Notes: generated by a model not told the origin, from the sequence alone. Counted from the first letter of the stretch, positions 18,358-28,979 are shown. The stretch: DNA of 64,000 nucleotides from Bradyrhizobium sp. CCBAU 51627 (GCF_028128765.1 NZ_LBJG01000005.1:496001-560000); one strand, 5' to 3'. Made by a program: numbers and translations.

Positions 18358-18442
18358 GTAGCCCGGATGGAGCGAAGCGCAATCCGGGGCGGTGCCGATG
18401 ACGTGCGAGAACCCGGATTTCGCTGCGCTCAATCCGGGCTAC
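18358..18442. repeat. Paired inverted REP elements (family A, BIME-like)
   Basis: Two copies of the family-A REP lie head to head: 18358-18389 (GTAGCCCGGATGGAGCG start) and 18411-18442 in inverted orientation (ending GCTCAATCCGGGCTAC), with about 21 bp between. The pair fills the space between the convergent flavin-reductase and chemoreceptor genes and ends 11 bp from the chemoreceptor stop codon. Each copy can form a hairpin in the 3' ends of both transcripts. Confidence 0.85.
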
Positions 18443-18453
18443 GAGGTCGCGGC

Positions 18454-20535
18454 CTACGCCGCCCTGACTTCACCCAAGAAGCGATTGAACTGGCCGGCGA
18501 GGTCGCGCGACTGGGTCGAGAGCTGCTCGGCGGCGCCGAGCACTTCCCTGGCGGCTGCGCCGGTATCGTCGGCCGCGCGCTGCACGCCTGATATGTTGGT
18601 GTTGACTTCCTGGGTGCCGCGGGCGGCTTCCTGGACGCTGCGAGCGATTTCCTTGGTCGCCGAGCCCTGCTCTTCGATTGCGGCCGCAATCGCGGTGCCG
18701 ATCTGATCGATCTCGCCGATGACGTCGGCGACGTTGCGGATCGCGGCCACGGTCTCGTCGCTCGCGGTCTGGATCGCGGTGATCTGCTCGGAGATTTCGG
18801 TGGTGGCCTTTGCGGTCTGGCCGGCCAGCGATTTCACCTCGGAAGCCACCACGGCAAAGCCACGGCCGGCATCGCCCGCACGGGCGGCTTCGATGGTCGC
18901 GTTCAGCGCGAGGAGGTTGGTCTGCTCGGCAATGCTCTGGATCAGCGTGACGACGTCGCCGATCTTCTGGGCGCCCTCGGCAAGAGCACGCGCGGTATCG
19001 CCGGTGCGGCGGGCGTTGTCGACAGCACGGGCCGCGATCTCGGTCGATTGCGCGACCTGGCGGCCGATCTCGGCGATCGAGGAGGTCAGCTCCTCCGTGG
19101 CGCTGGCCACGGTCTGAACGTTGGTCGAGGTCTGCTCGGAGGCGGCGGCGACGACCGCGGCCTGGCTGTTGGTCTGCGCCGCCGTCGAGGTCATCGACTG
19201 CGCCGTGCTCTCCATGGTTGCGGACGCCTGTGACAGCCCGCCGACAAGCGCGGTGATCCTGGCTTCAAAGGAACGGGTCAGCTCGTCGAGCACCTGGGCG
19301 CGCCGCATCTTGCCGTCGTTCTCGGCCTGCTTCTCGGCCGCGAGCCGCTCGGCCCGGATCATGTTGTCCTTGAAGACCTGGACGGCTGCGGCCATCGCGC
19401 CGATCTCGTCGGAGCGTTCGGCGCCGGGGATGTCCTCGGCAACCTCGCCGTCGGCGAGTCGCGACATCCGGGTCGTCAGGCTGACGATCGGGGCGCAGAC
19501 GCGGCGGCGGACCATCACGATGAGGCCGACGCTGGCGATCAGCACGGCGAGCAGGCCGACGAGTGCGATCGTAAAGCTCGTGCGCGCGGCGACAGACGCG
19601 CCGGCGAGGATCTGCTCGGCATTGTCGTAGAAGGCATCGCGGACGTCGATGATGGTGCCGAGGCCGCGCTGTGTGGCGGCGTAATAGGTCTGCATGTCGT
19701 GTTCGTACTTGCCGCTGACGGCACCTTCCTTCACCATCTTGAGCTCGCGGCCGAATTCCTCGACATAGACGGCGTTGAACTTATCCAGCGCAGCGGCAAC
19801 GTTCGCCGGCGTTGCCGGATTGCCGCGCAGTTCCTGCAGCGACATGACGAGCTGGTCGTTGCGGCCCTGGGAGCGGCTGATGTCGGCCTTCTCGGCATCG
19901 GTTGCCGGTTTCTTGCCGCCGACGAGATTCTTGTGCAGGCTGGAGTTGAAGCCGCCGACGTCGCGCAGCGTCATCGCGATGTTGGCATAGCTGGCCTGCC
20001 GGTAGGCGTCACCATTCAGGATCGCCATGCGGCGAACCTGTTCGTTGAGCAGCGCGGTGACGCCGGCGTTGAGCACGGCGTTGTCGCCGACGATCTTCTT
20101 GGCTGCGTCCTTGCGCGCCTCTGCCGGCCCGGCCATCGCCTTGTCGATGGCTTCGCGCAATGCGGTGAATTTCGAAGTGATGCCGTCGATGTTGCTGCCG
20201 ATGCTCGCGCCGTCGTCGAACGAGCCGGGCAGCTCCTTGCGCACCGCAATCATCTTGTCGCGCGCGCCGTCGGTCTGCTGGCGCAGTCTGCCTTGTTCGG
20301 CGAGCTGCGCTGGATCGATCGTCGCCGGCCCGTAGAGGATGTTGGTGGAGAAGCCACGCTCGGGGTTGAGATAGCGCGGGATGTCGCTGACGGCGCGGAC
20401 GATCGCGAGCCGGCCCTGCGCCTCGGTGATGCGCTCTATCGTCTGATATTTCGTCACGGCGACGTAGACGGCGAGGCCGCCGCCAACGGTCGAGAGCGAG
20501 ACGATGGCGGTGGTCAGGAGCGAACCGATTTTCAT
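18454..20535 (-). CDS. Methyl-accepting chemotaxis protein
   Basis: A 693-aa transmembrane chemoreceptor. One membrane helix lies at about 7-28, a long mostly helical periplasmic domain of about 295 residues follows, the second helix is near 322-345 ([19 protein letters not shown]), then HAMP (about 347-400) and the cytoplasmic signalling domain with the hairpin tip around [20 protein letters not shown] and [17 protein letters not shown]. The ligand is not predictable; the periplasmic domain is large and helical, not Cache-like as far as can be seen. No CheB/CheR C-terminal pentapeptide is present. No che genes are nearby. Confidence 0.95.
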   Translation of the reverse strand: MKIGSLLTTAIVSLSTVGGGLAVYVAVTKYQTIERITEAQGRLAIVRAVSDIPRYLNPERGFSTNILYGPATIDPAQLAEQGRLRQQTDGARDKMIAVRKELPGSFDDGASIGSNIDGITSKFTALREAIDKAMAGPAEARKDAAKKIVGDNAVLNAGVTALLNEQVRRMAILNGDAYRQASYANIAMTLRDVGGFNSSLHKNLVGGKKPATDAEKADISRSQGRNDQLVMSLQELRGNPATPANVAAALDKFNAVYVEEFGRELKMVKEGAVSGKYEHDMQTYYAATQRGLGTIIDVRDAFYDNAEQILAGASVAARTSFTIALVGLLAVLIASVGLIVMVRRRVCAPIVSLTTRMSRLADGEVAEDIPGAERSDEIGAMAAAVQVFKDNMIRAERLAAEKQAENDGKMRRAQVLDELTRSFEARITALVGGLSQASATMESTAQSMTSTAAQTNSQAAVVAAASEQTSTNVQTVASATEELTSSIAEIGRQVAQSTEIAARAVDNARRTGDTARALAEGAQKIGDVVTLIQSIAEQTNLLALNATIEAARAGDAGRGFAVVASEVKSLAGQTAKATTEISEQITAIQTASDETVAAIRNVADVIGEIDQIGTAIAAAIEEQGSATKEIARSVQEAARGTQEVNTNISGVQRAADDTGAAAREVLGAAEQLSTQSRDLAGQFNRFLGEVRAA

Positions 20536-20630
20536 GATTTGTCCGGCATTGGCGCTGGGAGAAAGATATTCTCCAGAAATAGGGGCAGCGCATTAATCGG
20601 GGGTTTACGCTCTCGGCCGGGATATCGCGG

Positions 20631-21071
20631 TCACCTGGCCTCTCGATCGAGAGAGGCCAGAATCTCCAGCGTCGCGCTATCCGGCTTGCCGGCGAAATAG
20701 CGGGCGAGGGCCTCGCCGAAAACGGACTCGTCGGAGACCGCGCCGAACAGCGTCATCGACGAGCAGAATTTGGCGTCGTCGGGCGCGCCGAGGATCGCGT
20801 GGATGGTCCGCCCCTGGACGGCAAGCACGAGGCGGGTGCATTCGATCAGGCGTGGGCCGAGGGTGGGGTGGGCGAGATAAGCCCTGGCCTCCGCCCGCGA
20901 GCCGACGGCGTAGCGCCGGGACATGGCGCTGAAGCCGAGGCCGGCGATCTGCGGGAAGACGAACCACATCCAGTGTGTCTGCTTCCGTCCCCGAGCGAGC
21001 TCCTCCAAAACGGCGCGAAAAACCGGCTCCTGGGCCCTGAGAAAGCGCTCTAGATCGAAAGGATCGGTCAT
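20631..21071 (-). CDS. DUF1810 family protein
   Basis: A 146-aa cytoplasmic protein matching the DUF1810 family from end to end. The N-terminal DLERFLRAQEPVF, the strongly conserved THWMWFVFPQIAGLG (about 33-47), YAVGSRAEARAYLAHPTLG and DDAKFCSSMTLF segments are all present. The molecular function is unknown; relatives are typically single genes of about 140-150 aa. It stands alone between the chemoreceptor and the DUF2778 gene. Confidence 0.88.
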   Translation of the reverse strand: MTDPFDLERFLRAQEPVFRAVLEELARGRKQTHWMWFVFPQIAGLGFSAMSRRYAVGSRAEARAYLAHPTLGPRLIECTRLVLAVQGRTIHAILGAPDDAKFCSSMTLFGAVSDESVFGEALARYFAGKPDSATLEILASLDREAR

Positions 21072-21191
21072 GGGATACCTCAGGCGGGTTTGCCGGCCGC
21101 GATTATGCCTAACTTTTGGCTCCCAATGTGGTAGCTGGTATAGAGTCTCCGGGTGGGGGTTGGGTCCCCCGGGGGTCGATTTGGGGATCTG

Positions 21192-22223
21192 ATGGTTTCC
21201 GACCGCGCACGAGCCGAGAGGCTGTTGTCGCGCCGCCGTATTGGGCGCGCCGAGACAATACTGCTGTCTGTGGCCGCCGTGGCGCTGGCGCTCGGCGCCG
21301 CCGCGTGGGTCGCCGACATCGGCGACTCGACTCCGCTGGTCACAGCCGCACTGCCGCCGGCCAATGCGCCCTCGTTCGAGGACCGCTTCGCCTCGCTGTC
21401 AGTCAGTCCGCCTGCGCGCGACCTCGGCTTGCGGACGATGGAGCGCTCCGCCCTGAATGCGGTCCAGCTCAAGCTTCGCGATGCCAAAGCGATGCTCGCT
21501 GAAAAACTCCAGGGCGACGACTGGCGCTCGATCCTGACCGAAGACGACAATGACAAGCCCGCGACCGAAGAGGCCAAGCCCGCGCAGCGCGCCGATGCCG
21601 TCCCGATGCCGCGCTCGCGGCCGGTCCAGGCCGACTTCTCCGCGCAGATCGCCTCGAGCCAGGCCTATGCCGACGCCAATCCCCGGGTCGACAACCGCAA
21701 CTTCTTCGAGAAGTTCACCGACAAGATCAGGCTGGCCTCGCTGACCCCCGGCGATGGCCTGTTGGGCAGAGCACCGGATCTCGCCGCGCTCGGTTACGAT
21801 TCGAAGACGGCGGTCTATGACATCAAGGCCAAGGCGCTTTACCTGCCGAGCGGTGTCGCGATCGAAGCCCATTCGGGCATGGGCGCGCTGATGGACGATC
21901 CTGACCATGTCGACCAGCGCATGGTAGGCGCAACCCCGCCGGCGACCTACGACCTCAAGCCGCGCGAAAAACTGTTCCACGGTGTACGGGCACTACGCAT
22001 GACGCCGACCGACGGCACCAGCGCGCTCGGCCGCGTCGGTCTGCTCACTCACACCTACATGCTCGGGCCGCGCGGCGATTCCAACGGCTGCGTCTCGATC
22101 AAGGATTATGATCGCTTCCTCAAGGCCTACGACAATGGCGAGTTCAACCGCCTGGTCGTGGTGCGAAGCCTGGGCGAAGCGGCGACTGCCTCGCGGCGCG
22201 CCGGCAATAGCACCGATTCCTGA
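21192..22223 (+). CDS. DUF2778 protein, predicted membrane-anchored L,D-transpeptidase-like enzyme
   Basis: A 343-aa protein with one N-terminal membrane helix (about 20-43), a Pro/Lys-rich linker and a C-terminal DUF2778 domain. The domain shows AHSGMGALMDD, TPPATYDL and THTYMLGPRGDSNGCVSI, so the His and Cys expected of an L,D-transpeptidase-like active site are present. DUF2778 is the family of the Tlde1 peptidoglycan effectors, but many rhizobial members are chromosomal envelope proteins and no type VI secretion genes are visible here. The frame starts at 21153, yet ATG 21192 after GGGGAT gives a normal start. Confidence 0.85.
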   Translation: MVSDRARAERLLSRRRIGRAETILLSVAAVALALGAAAWVADIGDSTPLVTAALPPANAPSFEDRFASLSVSPPARDLGLRTMERSALNAVQLKLRDAKAMLAEKLQGDDWRSILTEDDNDKPATEEAKPAQRADAVPMPRSRPVQADFSAQIASSQAYADANPRVDNRNFFEKFTDKIRLASLTPGDGLLGRAPDLAALGYDSKTAVYDIKAKALYLPSGVAIEAHSGMGALMDDPDHVDQRMVGATPPATYDLKPREKLFHGVRALRMTPTDGTSALGRVGLLTHTYMLGPRGDSNGCVSIKDYDRFLKAYDNGEFNRLVVVRSLGEAATASRRAGNSTDS

Positions 22224-22301
22224 AGCTCGAGGTGAAGTTTGCCTGCTGCGGCGGGGCTGCCGTTTTCCCTTCGTTAAGCCGTTGTCGTTCAGAAGCAGCC
22301 C

Positions 22302-22559
22302 ATGAGTGATCCAGCAAGCTCCGAGACCCCGCTGCGCACGACGTTCAAGATCAAGTTGAACGGCGACACGCTGGCGATCGCGACCGTCGGCCAGGCCTAT
22401 CAATTCCTCACCAACTTCAAATCTGTCGAGTGGATGGAATTCCGCTCGCTGCATGATGACGCCGTCCACGCGCTGGAGGGCGCCGCCGGCAACGCCATGC
22501 TCGCCGTCCAGGCGACGAATGCGGTACGGGCGCTGTTCGTGAGCGCGAAGCTGCTCTGA
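22302..22559 (+). CDS. Small DUF982-like protein
   Basis: An 85-aa protein resembling the rhizobial DUF982 family: VGQAYQFLTN, an aromatic-acidic stretch WMEFRSLHDDAVHALEG and a C-terminal AVRALFVSAK helix. DUF982 proteins are small, often multicopy, and of unknown function. It starts 78 bp after the DUF2778 gene on the same strand and could be co-transcribed. Confidence 0.7.
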   Translation: MSDPASSETPLRTTFKIKLNGDTLAIATVGQAYQFLTNFKSVEWMEFRSLHDDAVHALEGAAGNAMLAVQATNAVRALFVSAKLL

Positions 22560-22649
22560 AGCTGACGTTTTTCCTCATCATGACCTCGAACCGGCATCCC
22601 TGCGGCCGCGACGAAGTCGTGGCGCGCGCACGCGCCGAGGAGCGAACGC

Positions 22650-23153
22650 ATGGACACTGCCAAATTCATCGCGGGCATCGATAGCGCCGCAGCCGAGCCG
22701 CCGACGGAGGCTGGGCTCGTGTCGTTCGAGCAGATCCTCGGGTGCCGTCTGCCGGATGATTATCGCCGCTTTTTGCTGGCCTGCGCCGGGGGCTATTGCG
22801 GCGGCTCGGCGGAATTCAATTGGCCGCAGGGCCATTGGGCCGGCGCGGTGCAGATGGTGTTCGGCCTGCGGCAGGACGATCCGGACAGCTCACTGCTCGC
22901 TCACCGTCAGGCGCCGCGATGGCCGATGGTCGATGAGCTCTTGTCGATCATGAGCGATCACGGCGGCAATCCGATCTGCATGACGATCGACAAGGAGCAT
23001 TTCGGCCAGATCTGGGTCATCGACCACGAAGTTGCCGAGTACGAGAATCCGTGGACACTCGCGGACGCGATCTCCGACGAATGGGGCTACATCCAGCCAA
23101 TTGCGCCGACGTTCGGCGATTTCATCGCGGGGCTGTACGAGCGGGCGACGTGA
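22650..23153 (+). CDS. SMI1/KNR4 (SUKH) family protein
   Basis: A 167-aa SUKH-fold protein. The diagnostic LPDDYRRFLLACAGG (about residues 35-49) is followed by the family's acidic and aromatic core (ELLSIMSDHGGNPICM, IWVIDHE) and the C-terminal FGDFIAGLYE helix. SUKH proteins are often immunity proteins against contact-dependent toxins, but no toxin gene is adjacent, so a housekeeping role is equally possible. ATG 22650 follows GAGGAGCG. Confidence 0.85.
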   Translation: MDTAKFIAGIDSAAAEPPTEAGLVSFEQILGCRLPDDYRRFLLACAGGYCGGSAEFNWPQGHWAGAVQMVFGLRQDDPDSSLLAHRQAPRWPMVDELLSIMSDHGGNPICMTIDKEHFGQIWVIDHEVAEYENPWTLADAISDEWGYIQPIAPTFGDFIAGLYERAT

Positions 23154-23356
23154 GGTCGCGCGGCGCCACCGAGGCAAGCGCGGCGCTTTGTCGAGGACGC
23201 CTGAGCCGATCCGCGAGGCCATGCCGCAGTGGCCGGATTCAGATCGCCCCTCCTTTAGCATGACTTGAACTGCATTGCCGGAACGGGCAAACGGTCCGCT
23301 AAGACGGTGGCTGACGCCGCTCGTTTCAAGCCTGACGTCAAGAAAGAGAGCCCATC

Positions 23357-24445
<1,089 letters not shown>

Positions 24446-24461
24446 GCCCGCATCGGGACAG

Positions 24462-24494
24462 CGCGGCCGGCGTGCATCCCAGCATCCGGCCGCG
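24462..24494. terminator. Hairpin between convergent genes
   Basis: Arms CGCGGCCGG and CCGGCCGCG (9 bp, perfect) are separated by a 15-nt loop in the 70-bp gap between the TRAP binding-protein gene and the ABC ATPase gene, which converge. It is well placed as a bidirectional terminator, although no T-run follows on either strand. Confidence 0.5.
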
Positions 24495-24516
24495 ACCGTG
24501 TGCTCGGTGCCGCCCC

Positions 24517-25290
24517 TCAGGTGGCGCCGAGGCCGAGCTTGGCATAGATGCGCCTTGCATAGGCGCCGAATGCGTCCGTCGTCTTCAACGGCAGGTCGCG
24601 GGGGAAGGGCAGGTCGATCGGGAAATAGTCGGCCATCTTCGCAGGGCCCGCGGTCAGCACCGCGCAATGCGAGGACAGGAACACGGCTTCCTGGATCGAA
24701 TGCGTCACGAAGACGATGGTCTTGCCGCTCTCGCGCCAGATCCGCAGCATCTCCAGATTCATCTGCTCGCGCGTCAACGCGTCCAGCGCGCCGAACGGCT
24801 CGTCCATCAGGATCAGCTTCGGATCGTGGATGAAGGCGCGCGCAATGGCGCTACGCTGCTGCATGCCGCCGGAGAGTTCTCGCGGATATTTCTGCTCATA
24901 GCCGGCAAGTCCGACCAGGTTGAGCAGATCCCGCGCCCGCTCGCGCGCGGCCTTCATTGGCAGGCCGACGATCTCGGCCGGCAGCAGCACGTTGTCCAGG
25001 ATGGTGCGCCATTTCAGCAGAAGCGCCTGCTGGAACACCATGCCGATGTCGCGACTGGGATCGAATGGGCTATTGGCATTGCCGATTGTCACCGTGCCGC
25101 CGTCGGCATTGTGCAGGCCGGCCAGAATCTTCATCACGGTGGTCTTGCCGCAGCCGGATGGGCCGACCAGCGACACCAGCTCACCTTCCTGCACGTCCAT
25201 CGTGACGTCGGACACCGCCAGAAACTCAGTGCCGCCGCTGCGATAAACCTTTCGGACGCCTTGCAGGCTGATGAAGGGTTTTGAGCTCAT
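24517..25290 (-). CDS. ABC transporter ATPase, nitrate/sulfonate/taurine (NMT1-linked) type
   Basis: A 257-aa ATPase that powers the permease encoded at 28209-28979. Walker A GPSGCGKTT, Q-loop VFQQALLLKW, signature LSGGMQQR, Walker B LILMDEPFGALD and the switch VTHSIQEAVFL are intact, with the features typical of the SsuB/TauB group. ATG 25290 overlaps the preceding stop codon (ATGA, 25287-25290), showing coupling to the synthase-like gene. It is the last gene of the five-gene operon that starts at 28979. Confidence 0.93.
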   Translation of the reverse strand: MSSKPFISLQGVRKVYRSGGTEFLAVSDVTMDVQEGELVSLVGPSGCGKTTVMKILAGLHNADGGTVTIGNANSPFDPSRDIGMVFQQALLLKWRTILDNVLLPAEIVGLPMKAARERARDLLNLVGLAGYEQKYPRELSGGMQQRSAIARAFIHDPKLILMDEPFGALDALTREQMNLEMLRIWRESGKTIVFVTHSIQEAVFLSSHCAVLTAGPAKMADYFPIDLPFPRDLPLKTTDAFGAYARRIYAKLGLGAT

Positions 25291-26342
25291 GAAAGCCATT
25301 TGCTCAAATTGGCGGCGACGAAGGCATCGTCGCTGAGGTCGGCGTGCTCGCGCGTGACGCGATCGATCTCGTCTTTCTGACCCGGGCTGAGACCTTCGTT
25401 GGGATCGAGGCACCACAGGCCCTGCATCAGGCCCTGGCGCCGCAGGATTTCGTGGCAGCCTGCGATGCAGCCATGGAAATTGTTGGCGACGTCGAAGAAG
25501 GCGCTGTTGCAATCGGTGACGCGGGCATCGAGCGCGAGCAGATCGGCCGGCACGCTGTCCTTGTGCCGCGCCGCCTTGCAGCGCTCGAACAGCTTGACGG
25601 CGCTCGCGGTCCAGACCGACCAGTGGCCGAGCAGGCCGCCTTTGAAATAGGTGCGGGTGGTGACGCCGTTGTCGCGCAGGTCGAACGGCAGCATGAGATC
25701 GAGGAGGATGTGATCGTCATTGCCGGTGTAGAGCGCAACGCGGTCGAGCGCGCCGGCGGCGGCGACGCCGCGCAGCACGTCGAGCGTGCGATAGCGGTTG
25801 AACGGTGCGATCTTGATCGCGATCACGTTGTCGATCGCGGCAAAGTGTTGCCAGAAGCGGCTCGACAGGATGACGCCGCCGACGGCTGGCTGCAGGTAGA
25901 AGCCGACCAGCGGGAACTCGGCGGCGACCGCCGTGCAATGCGCGATGATCTCGTCTTCGGAGGCGCTCTTCATCGCGGCGAGGCTGAGCAGGCCGGCGTG
26001 ATAGCCGATGTCGCGCGCAGTGCGGGCTTCGGCGGTTGCCTGCCGGGTCGGGCCGGCGAGGCCCGCGACCATCGCGAGCGGCCGCTGGGTCCAGCTTGCC
26101 GCCGTCTCGGCAGCTAGCTCCAGCACCGGGCGGTAAAGGCCGATGTCGCGGATCGCGAATTGCGTCGTGTGCACACCGACGGCAAGACCGCCGGAGCCGG
26201 CATCGATGTAGTAGCGCGTCAGCGCACGCTGATGCGTCTCGTCGAGCCGGCGCTCGGCGGTAAGCGCAAGCGGATGCGCCGGTAGCACGGTGCCCTCGGC
26301 AATCAGCTTGCGGATGTCGCTGTCGATCTGGCTGTGGTGCAT
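25287..26342 (-). CDS. Dihydrodipicolinate synthase family protein (class I aldolase/lyase fold)
   Basis: A 351-aa protein of the DapA / N-acetylneuraminate lyase family. The Schiff-base Lys is probably in VIAIKIAPF (about residue 182), followed by the YTGNDDH loop that normally reads GxDx2. It is longer than DapA (about 290 aa), with an N-terminal extension and a variant C-terminus, so it is unlikely to be the lysine-pathway enzyme. Inferred role: retro-aldol or dehydratase step on the imported compound. It lies between the GNAT gene (6-bp gap) and the ATPase gene (4-bp overlap). Confidence 0.8.
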   Translation of the reverse strand: MHHSQIDSDIRKLIAEGTVLPAHPLALTAERRLDETHQRALTRYYIDAGSGGLAVGVHTTQFAIRDIGLYRPVLELAAETAASWTQRPLAMVAGLAGPTRQATAEARTARDIGYHAGLLSLAAMKSASEDEIIAHCTAVAAEFPLVGFYLQPAVGGVILSSRFWQHFAAIDNVIAIKIAPFNRYRTLDVLRGVAAAGALDRVALYTGNDDHILLDLMLPFDLRDNGVTTRTYFKGGLLGHWSVWTASAVKLFERCKAARHKDSVPADLLALDARVTDCNSAFFDVANNFHGCIAGCHEILRRQGLMQGLWCLDPNEGLSPGQKDEIDRVTREHADLSDDAFVAANLSKWLS

Positions 26343-26348
26343 GGTGTC

Positions 26349-27170
26349 CTATCCGAATTCAGGGCCGGCGACGGCGAATGGCATTTCATCGCCCGCAGCG
26401 GTGGCGGGACCGAACCGCATGCGCTGGAACGGCCGTTCGATGGTCCAGCCCGAGGCGGTCAAGCCTTCCAGGAATGCGGCTTGCGGGGCGACCGCGTCGA
26501 TCAACAGCGGCGCTTTCTCAGATCGCGCGATGGCATGAACCAGCGCCAGCGCGTCGGCGGCATTGTCCGCAAACAGTGGGCCGACATGGCGCGCGGTCCT
26601 GCCGTCGCGGGTCAGGGCGATCGCCCCGCGCGTGGCAGCGACGCGCGAGCCCGAGCGCTGCGCAAAGGCGGTGAGAAGGGCGCTACGGTCGAAGCCGGTT
26701 GCGCGCAGGTCCCGTGCGCAGAGCGCATCCAGCGATGCGGCCGGCGGTGGTGGCGCGGGGAGGCGCGTCGGCATGACCAATTTCAACCTGCGCAATTGCA
26801 GGGTCGGCGTGAATCCGAGCGGCCCGTAAACCGCGACGCCTTCGGGCGTCGCGTCGAGCCAGCTGGTCAGGCCGTTCTTGCGTGCCGTCTCCAGGCAGGC
26901 ATCGACGAGGCGCGTCGCGAGGCCGCGCCGGCGGTGGCTTGATGTCACCAGCACCATGCTGATCCAGGCGTTGTTGCCGGAGTAGGGCAGCAGCGCGGCG
27001 GTTGCGACCAGCAGAGCGCCGGTGCGGATGCCGAAGACGACGCCGTCGCGCAAGAAGATGCGCCAATCCTCTTCGGTCTGGTTCCAGTGCGCTTCCGTCG
27101 ACAGCACGAGCCCGGCCATGGCATCCTCGGGACCGAGCTTGATGACGGCGGGTCCGTCAGTAGCGGCCAT
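26349..27170 (-). CDS. GNAT N-acetyltransferase, two-domain
   Basis: A 273-aa acetyl-CoA-dependent transferase. The first half is a GNAT domain with the CoA-binding turn SSHRRRGLATRLV (about residues 81-93) and YGPLGF. The second half, ending in GWTIERPFQRMRF, resembles the C-terminal Acetyltransf_18-type domain often fused to such enzymes. Its start overlaps the end of the epimerase-like gene by 14 bp. In this operon it may modify an amine in the imported substrate or an intermediate, but this is inference. Confidence 0.85.
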   Translation of the reverse strand: MAATDGPAVIKLGPEDAMAGLVLSTEAHWNQTEEDWRIFLRDGVVFGIRTGALLVATAALLPYSGNNAWISMVLVTSSHRRRGLATRLVDACLETARKNGLTSWLDATPEGVAVYGPLGFTPTLQLRRLKLVMPTRLPAPPPPAASLDALCARDLRATGFDRSALLTAFAQRSGSRVAATRGAIALTRDGRTARHVGPLFADNAADALALVHAIARSEKAPLLIDAVAPQAAFLEGLTASGWTIERPFQRMRFGPATAAGDEMPFAVAGPEFG

Positions 27171-28194
27171 CGCGCACCTCGTATTTGGTCGGCTTGCCGA
27201 GGCTCGGCATGGCGCGGGAGACCCAGTCGGCGGTCCATGCGATCAGCTGCTCGGTGTCCACCACGGGCCGGCCGAACAGCTTCACGGCTTGCGAGGTATC
27301 CGTCAGCCACGCCGTCGCCTCTTCCGTGCCTGTTAGCACCGGCGCGCGGCCGAAGCGGGCGCCGAACTTTTGTGCGAGATCGCGAACGGCCAAAATCTCG
27401 TCGCCGCTGACATTGATCGGCGAGGTCGGCGCCGTGCAATGCGCCAGGCATCGCAGTGCCTGCGCGGACGCATCGCCCTGCCAGATGAAATTGACATGGC
27501 CGAGACTGACGTCAATCGGCGTACCGCTGAGCACCCTGGTTGCGATGTCGTGCAGCACGCCGTAGCGCATGTCGATCGCGTAATTGAGCCGGAGCAGCCG
27601 GCCCGGCGTTCCGAACTTGTGCGAGAAATACTCGAACATGCGCTCGCGCCCGACACAGGACTGGGCGTATTCGCCGGGCGGGTTCGGCGCCATGTCCTCG
27701 GTCGAGCCTTTGCCGTCGACCGGCACGAAGGGATAGACGCAGCCGGTCGAGAACGCCACGATCCGGGACGACGCGAAGGCCTGCGCGACGAGCGCCGGCA
27801 CGTGCGCATTCATCGCCCAGGTCAGCGACAGATCGCCCTCGGCGCCGAACTTGCGGCCGGCCATGAAGACGATGTTCGGCGCCTTCGGCAGAGCGTTGAT
27901 CGCGGCCTCATCCAGCAGGTCGCAATTGATGGTCTCGACCCCGCGCGCATGTAGCCAGTCCTTGACGCTTGCGTCGCTGAAGCGGGCGACGCCGATGACC
28001 CGCCGTTCGGGGGCGGCAGCTTTCGCCAGTCCCGCCAGCGTCGGTCCCATCTTGCCGGCGACGCCGAGGATCATGATGTCGCCCTCGACCTTATTGAGAT
28101 CGTCGATCAGCGCCTGCGTCGGCCGGCAGAGAAGATCGTCGAGGGCTGCGATATCGGAGATCGTCTTCGGCAGCGTCTGGCGGGTGAGCAGCAT
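27157..28194 (-). CDS. NAD-dependent epimerase/dehydratase-family protein with altered active site
   Basis: A 345-aa extended-SDR-like protein. A Rossmann motif ILGVAGKMG lies at about residues 42-50, after an unusual N-terminal extension of about 40 residues. FSTGCVYPF supplies the Ser/Thr-containing strand. At the place of the catalytic Y-x3-K the sequence reads EYAQSCVGRE, so the Lys is Cys. NAD binding is probable, but standard SDR chemistry is doubtful unless another residue substitutes. It begins 14 bp after the permease gene with AAGGA upstream of ATG 28194. Second gene of the operon. Confidence 0.82.
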   Translation of the reverse strand: MLLTRQTLPKTISDIAALDDLLCRPTQALIDDLNKVEGDIMILGVAGKMGPTLAGLAKAAAPERRVIGVARFSDASVKDWLHARGVETINCDLLDEAAINALPKAPNIVFMAGRKFGAEGDLSLTWAMNAHVPALVAQAFASSRIVAFSTGCVYPFVPVDGKGSTEDMAPNPPGEYAQSCVGRERMFEYFSHKFGTPGRLLRLNYAIDMRYGVLHDIATRVLSGTPIDVSLGHVNFIWQGDASAQALRCLAHCTAPTSPINVSGDEILAVRDLAQKFGARFGRAPVLTGTEEATAWLTDTSQAVKLFGRPVVDTEQLIAWTADWVSRAMPSLGKPTKYEVRDGRY

Positions 28195-28208
28195 CGATTG
28201 GTCCTTCG

Positions 28209-28979
28209 TCAGGTTTGCCTGGCATCGCCCACGACGAACGTGCGTTCGAGGGCGAGCACGAGACCGTAGAGAGCGACGCCGAGCAGGGTCAGCAGCGCGA
28301 CCGCCATCACCATCGCGGGCGTGTCGAGCGAGGACTGTACCTGGATCATGAGGTAGCCGAGCCCGCGCTCGGAAGCGATGAATTCGCCGACAATGGCACC
28401 GGCCACCGCGAGAATGGCACCGACCTTCATGCCGGAGAAGATGTAAGGCAGCGAACCCGGAAGCTGGATCTTGCGGAACAGCGTCCAGCGCGACCCGCGC
28501 AGCGATTTGACCAGATCGAGCAGATCAGGCTCGACCTCGCGCAGGCCGCGCGCGGTGGTGAGCAGGATCGGGAAGAAGCAGATGCTGAAGGCGATCAGGA
28601 TGTTCGGCACGATGCCGTAGGAGAACCAGACGATGAAGAGCGGGCCGAGCGCGACTTTCGGGATCATGTTCAGTGTCACGAACAGCGGCAACAGCACGAG
28701 GCTGACGAGCGGCGCCCAACTGAAGACCACTGCGAGGGCGATGCCGACGACGGCGCCGAGCGCGAAGCCGCCGAGGATCTCGATCGCCGTCACCAGCGTA
28801 TTGGCGCCCCAGGCATAGCTCGCGGTGCCCAGCGTCTGCACCGTCGCGAGCGGCGAGGGCAGGATGAATTTCGGCACGTGGAAGGCGTCGACCGCGACCT
28901 GCCAGAGCACGAGCACGGCGAGGTGTACGATCAGGATGATCGCAAAGCTCCGTGCCGGACTTGCTCCGCGAGCGGTCAC
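28209..28979 (-). CDS. ABC transporter permease, SsuC/TauC (NMT1-linked) type
   Basis: A 256-aa inner-membrane permease with about six hydrophobic helices. The conserved cytoplasmic loop SLRGSRWTLFRKIQLPGSLPYIFSG (about 160-185) contains the EAA-like contact with the ATPase. KFILPSP in the first periplasmic segment is typical of the SsuC/TauC family. The frame is open to 29042, but GTG 28979 is preceded by GGGGAGCA and gives a normal N-terminus. It is the first gene of the five-gene operon; an inverted repeat at 29047-29060 lies just upstream. Confidence 0.92.
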   Translation of the reverse strand: MTARGASPARSFAIILIVHLAVLVLWQVAVDAFHVPKFILPSPLATVQTLGTASYAWGANTLVTAIEILGGFALGAVVGIALAVVFSWAPLVSLVLLPLFVTLNMIPKVALGPLFIVWFSYGIVPNILIAFSICFFPILLTTARGLREVEPDLLDLVKSLRGSRWTLFRKIQLPGSLPYIFSGMKVGAILAVAGAIVGEFIASERGLGYLMIQVQSSLDTPAMVMAVALLTLLGVALYGLVLALERTFVVGDARQT

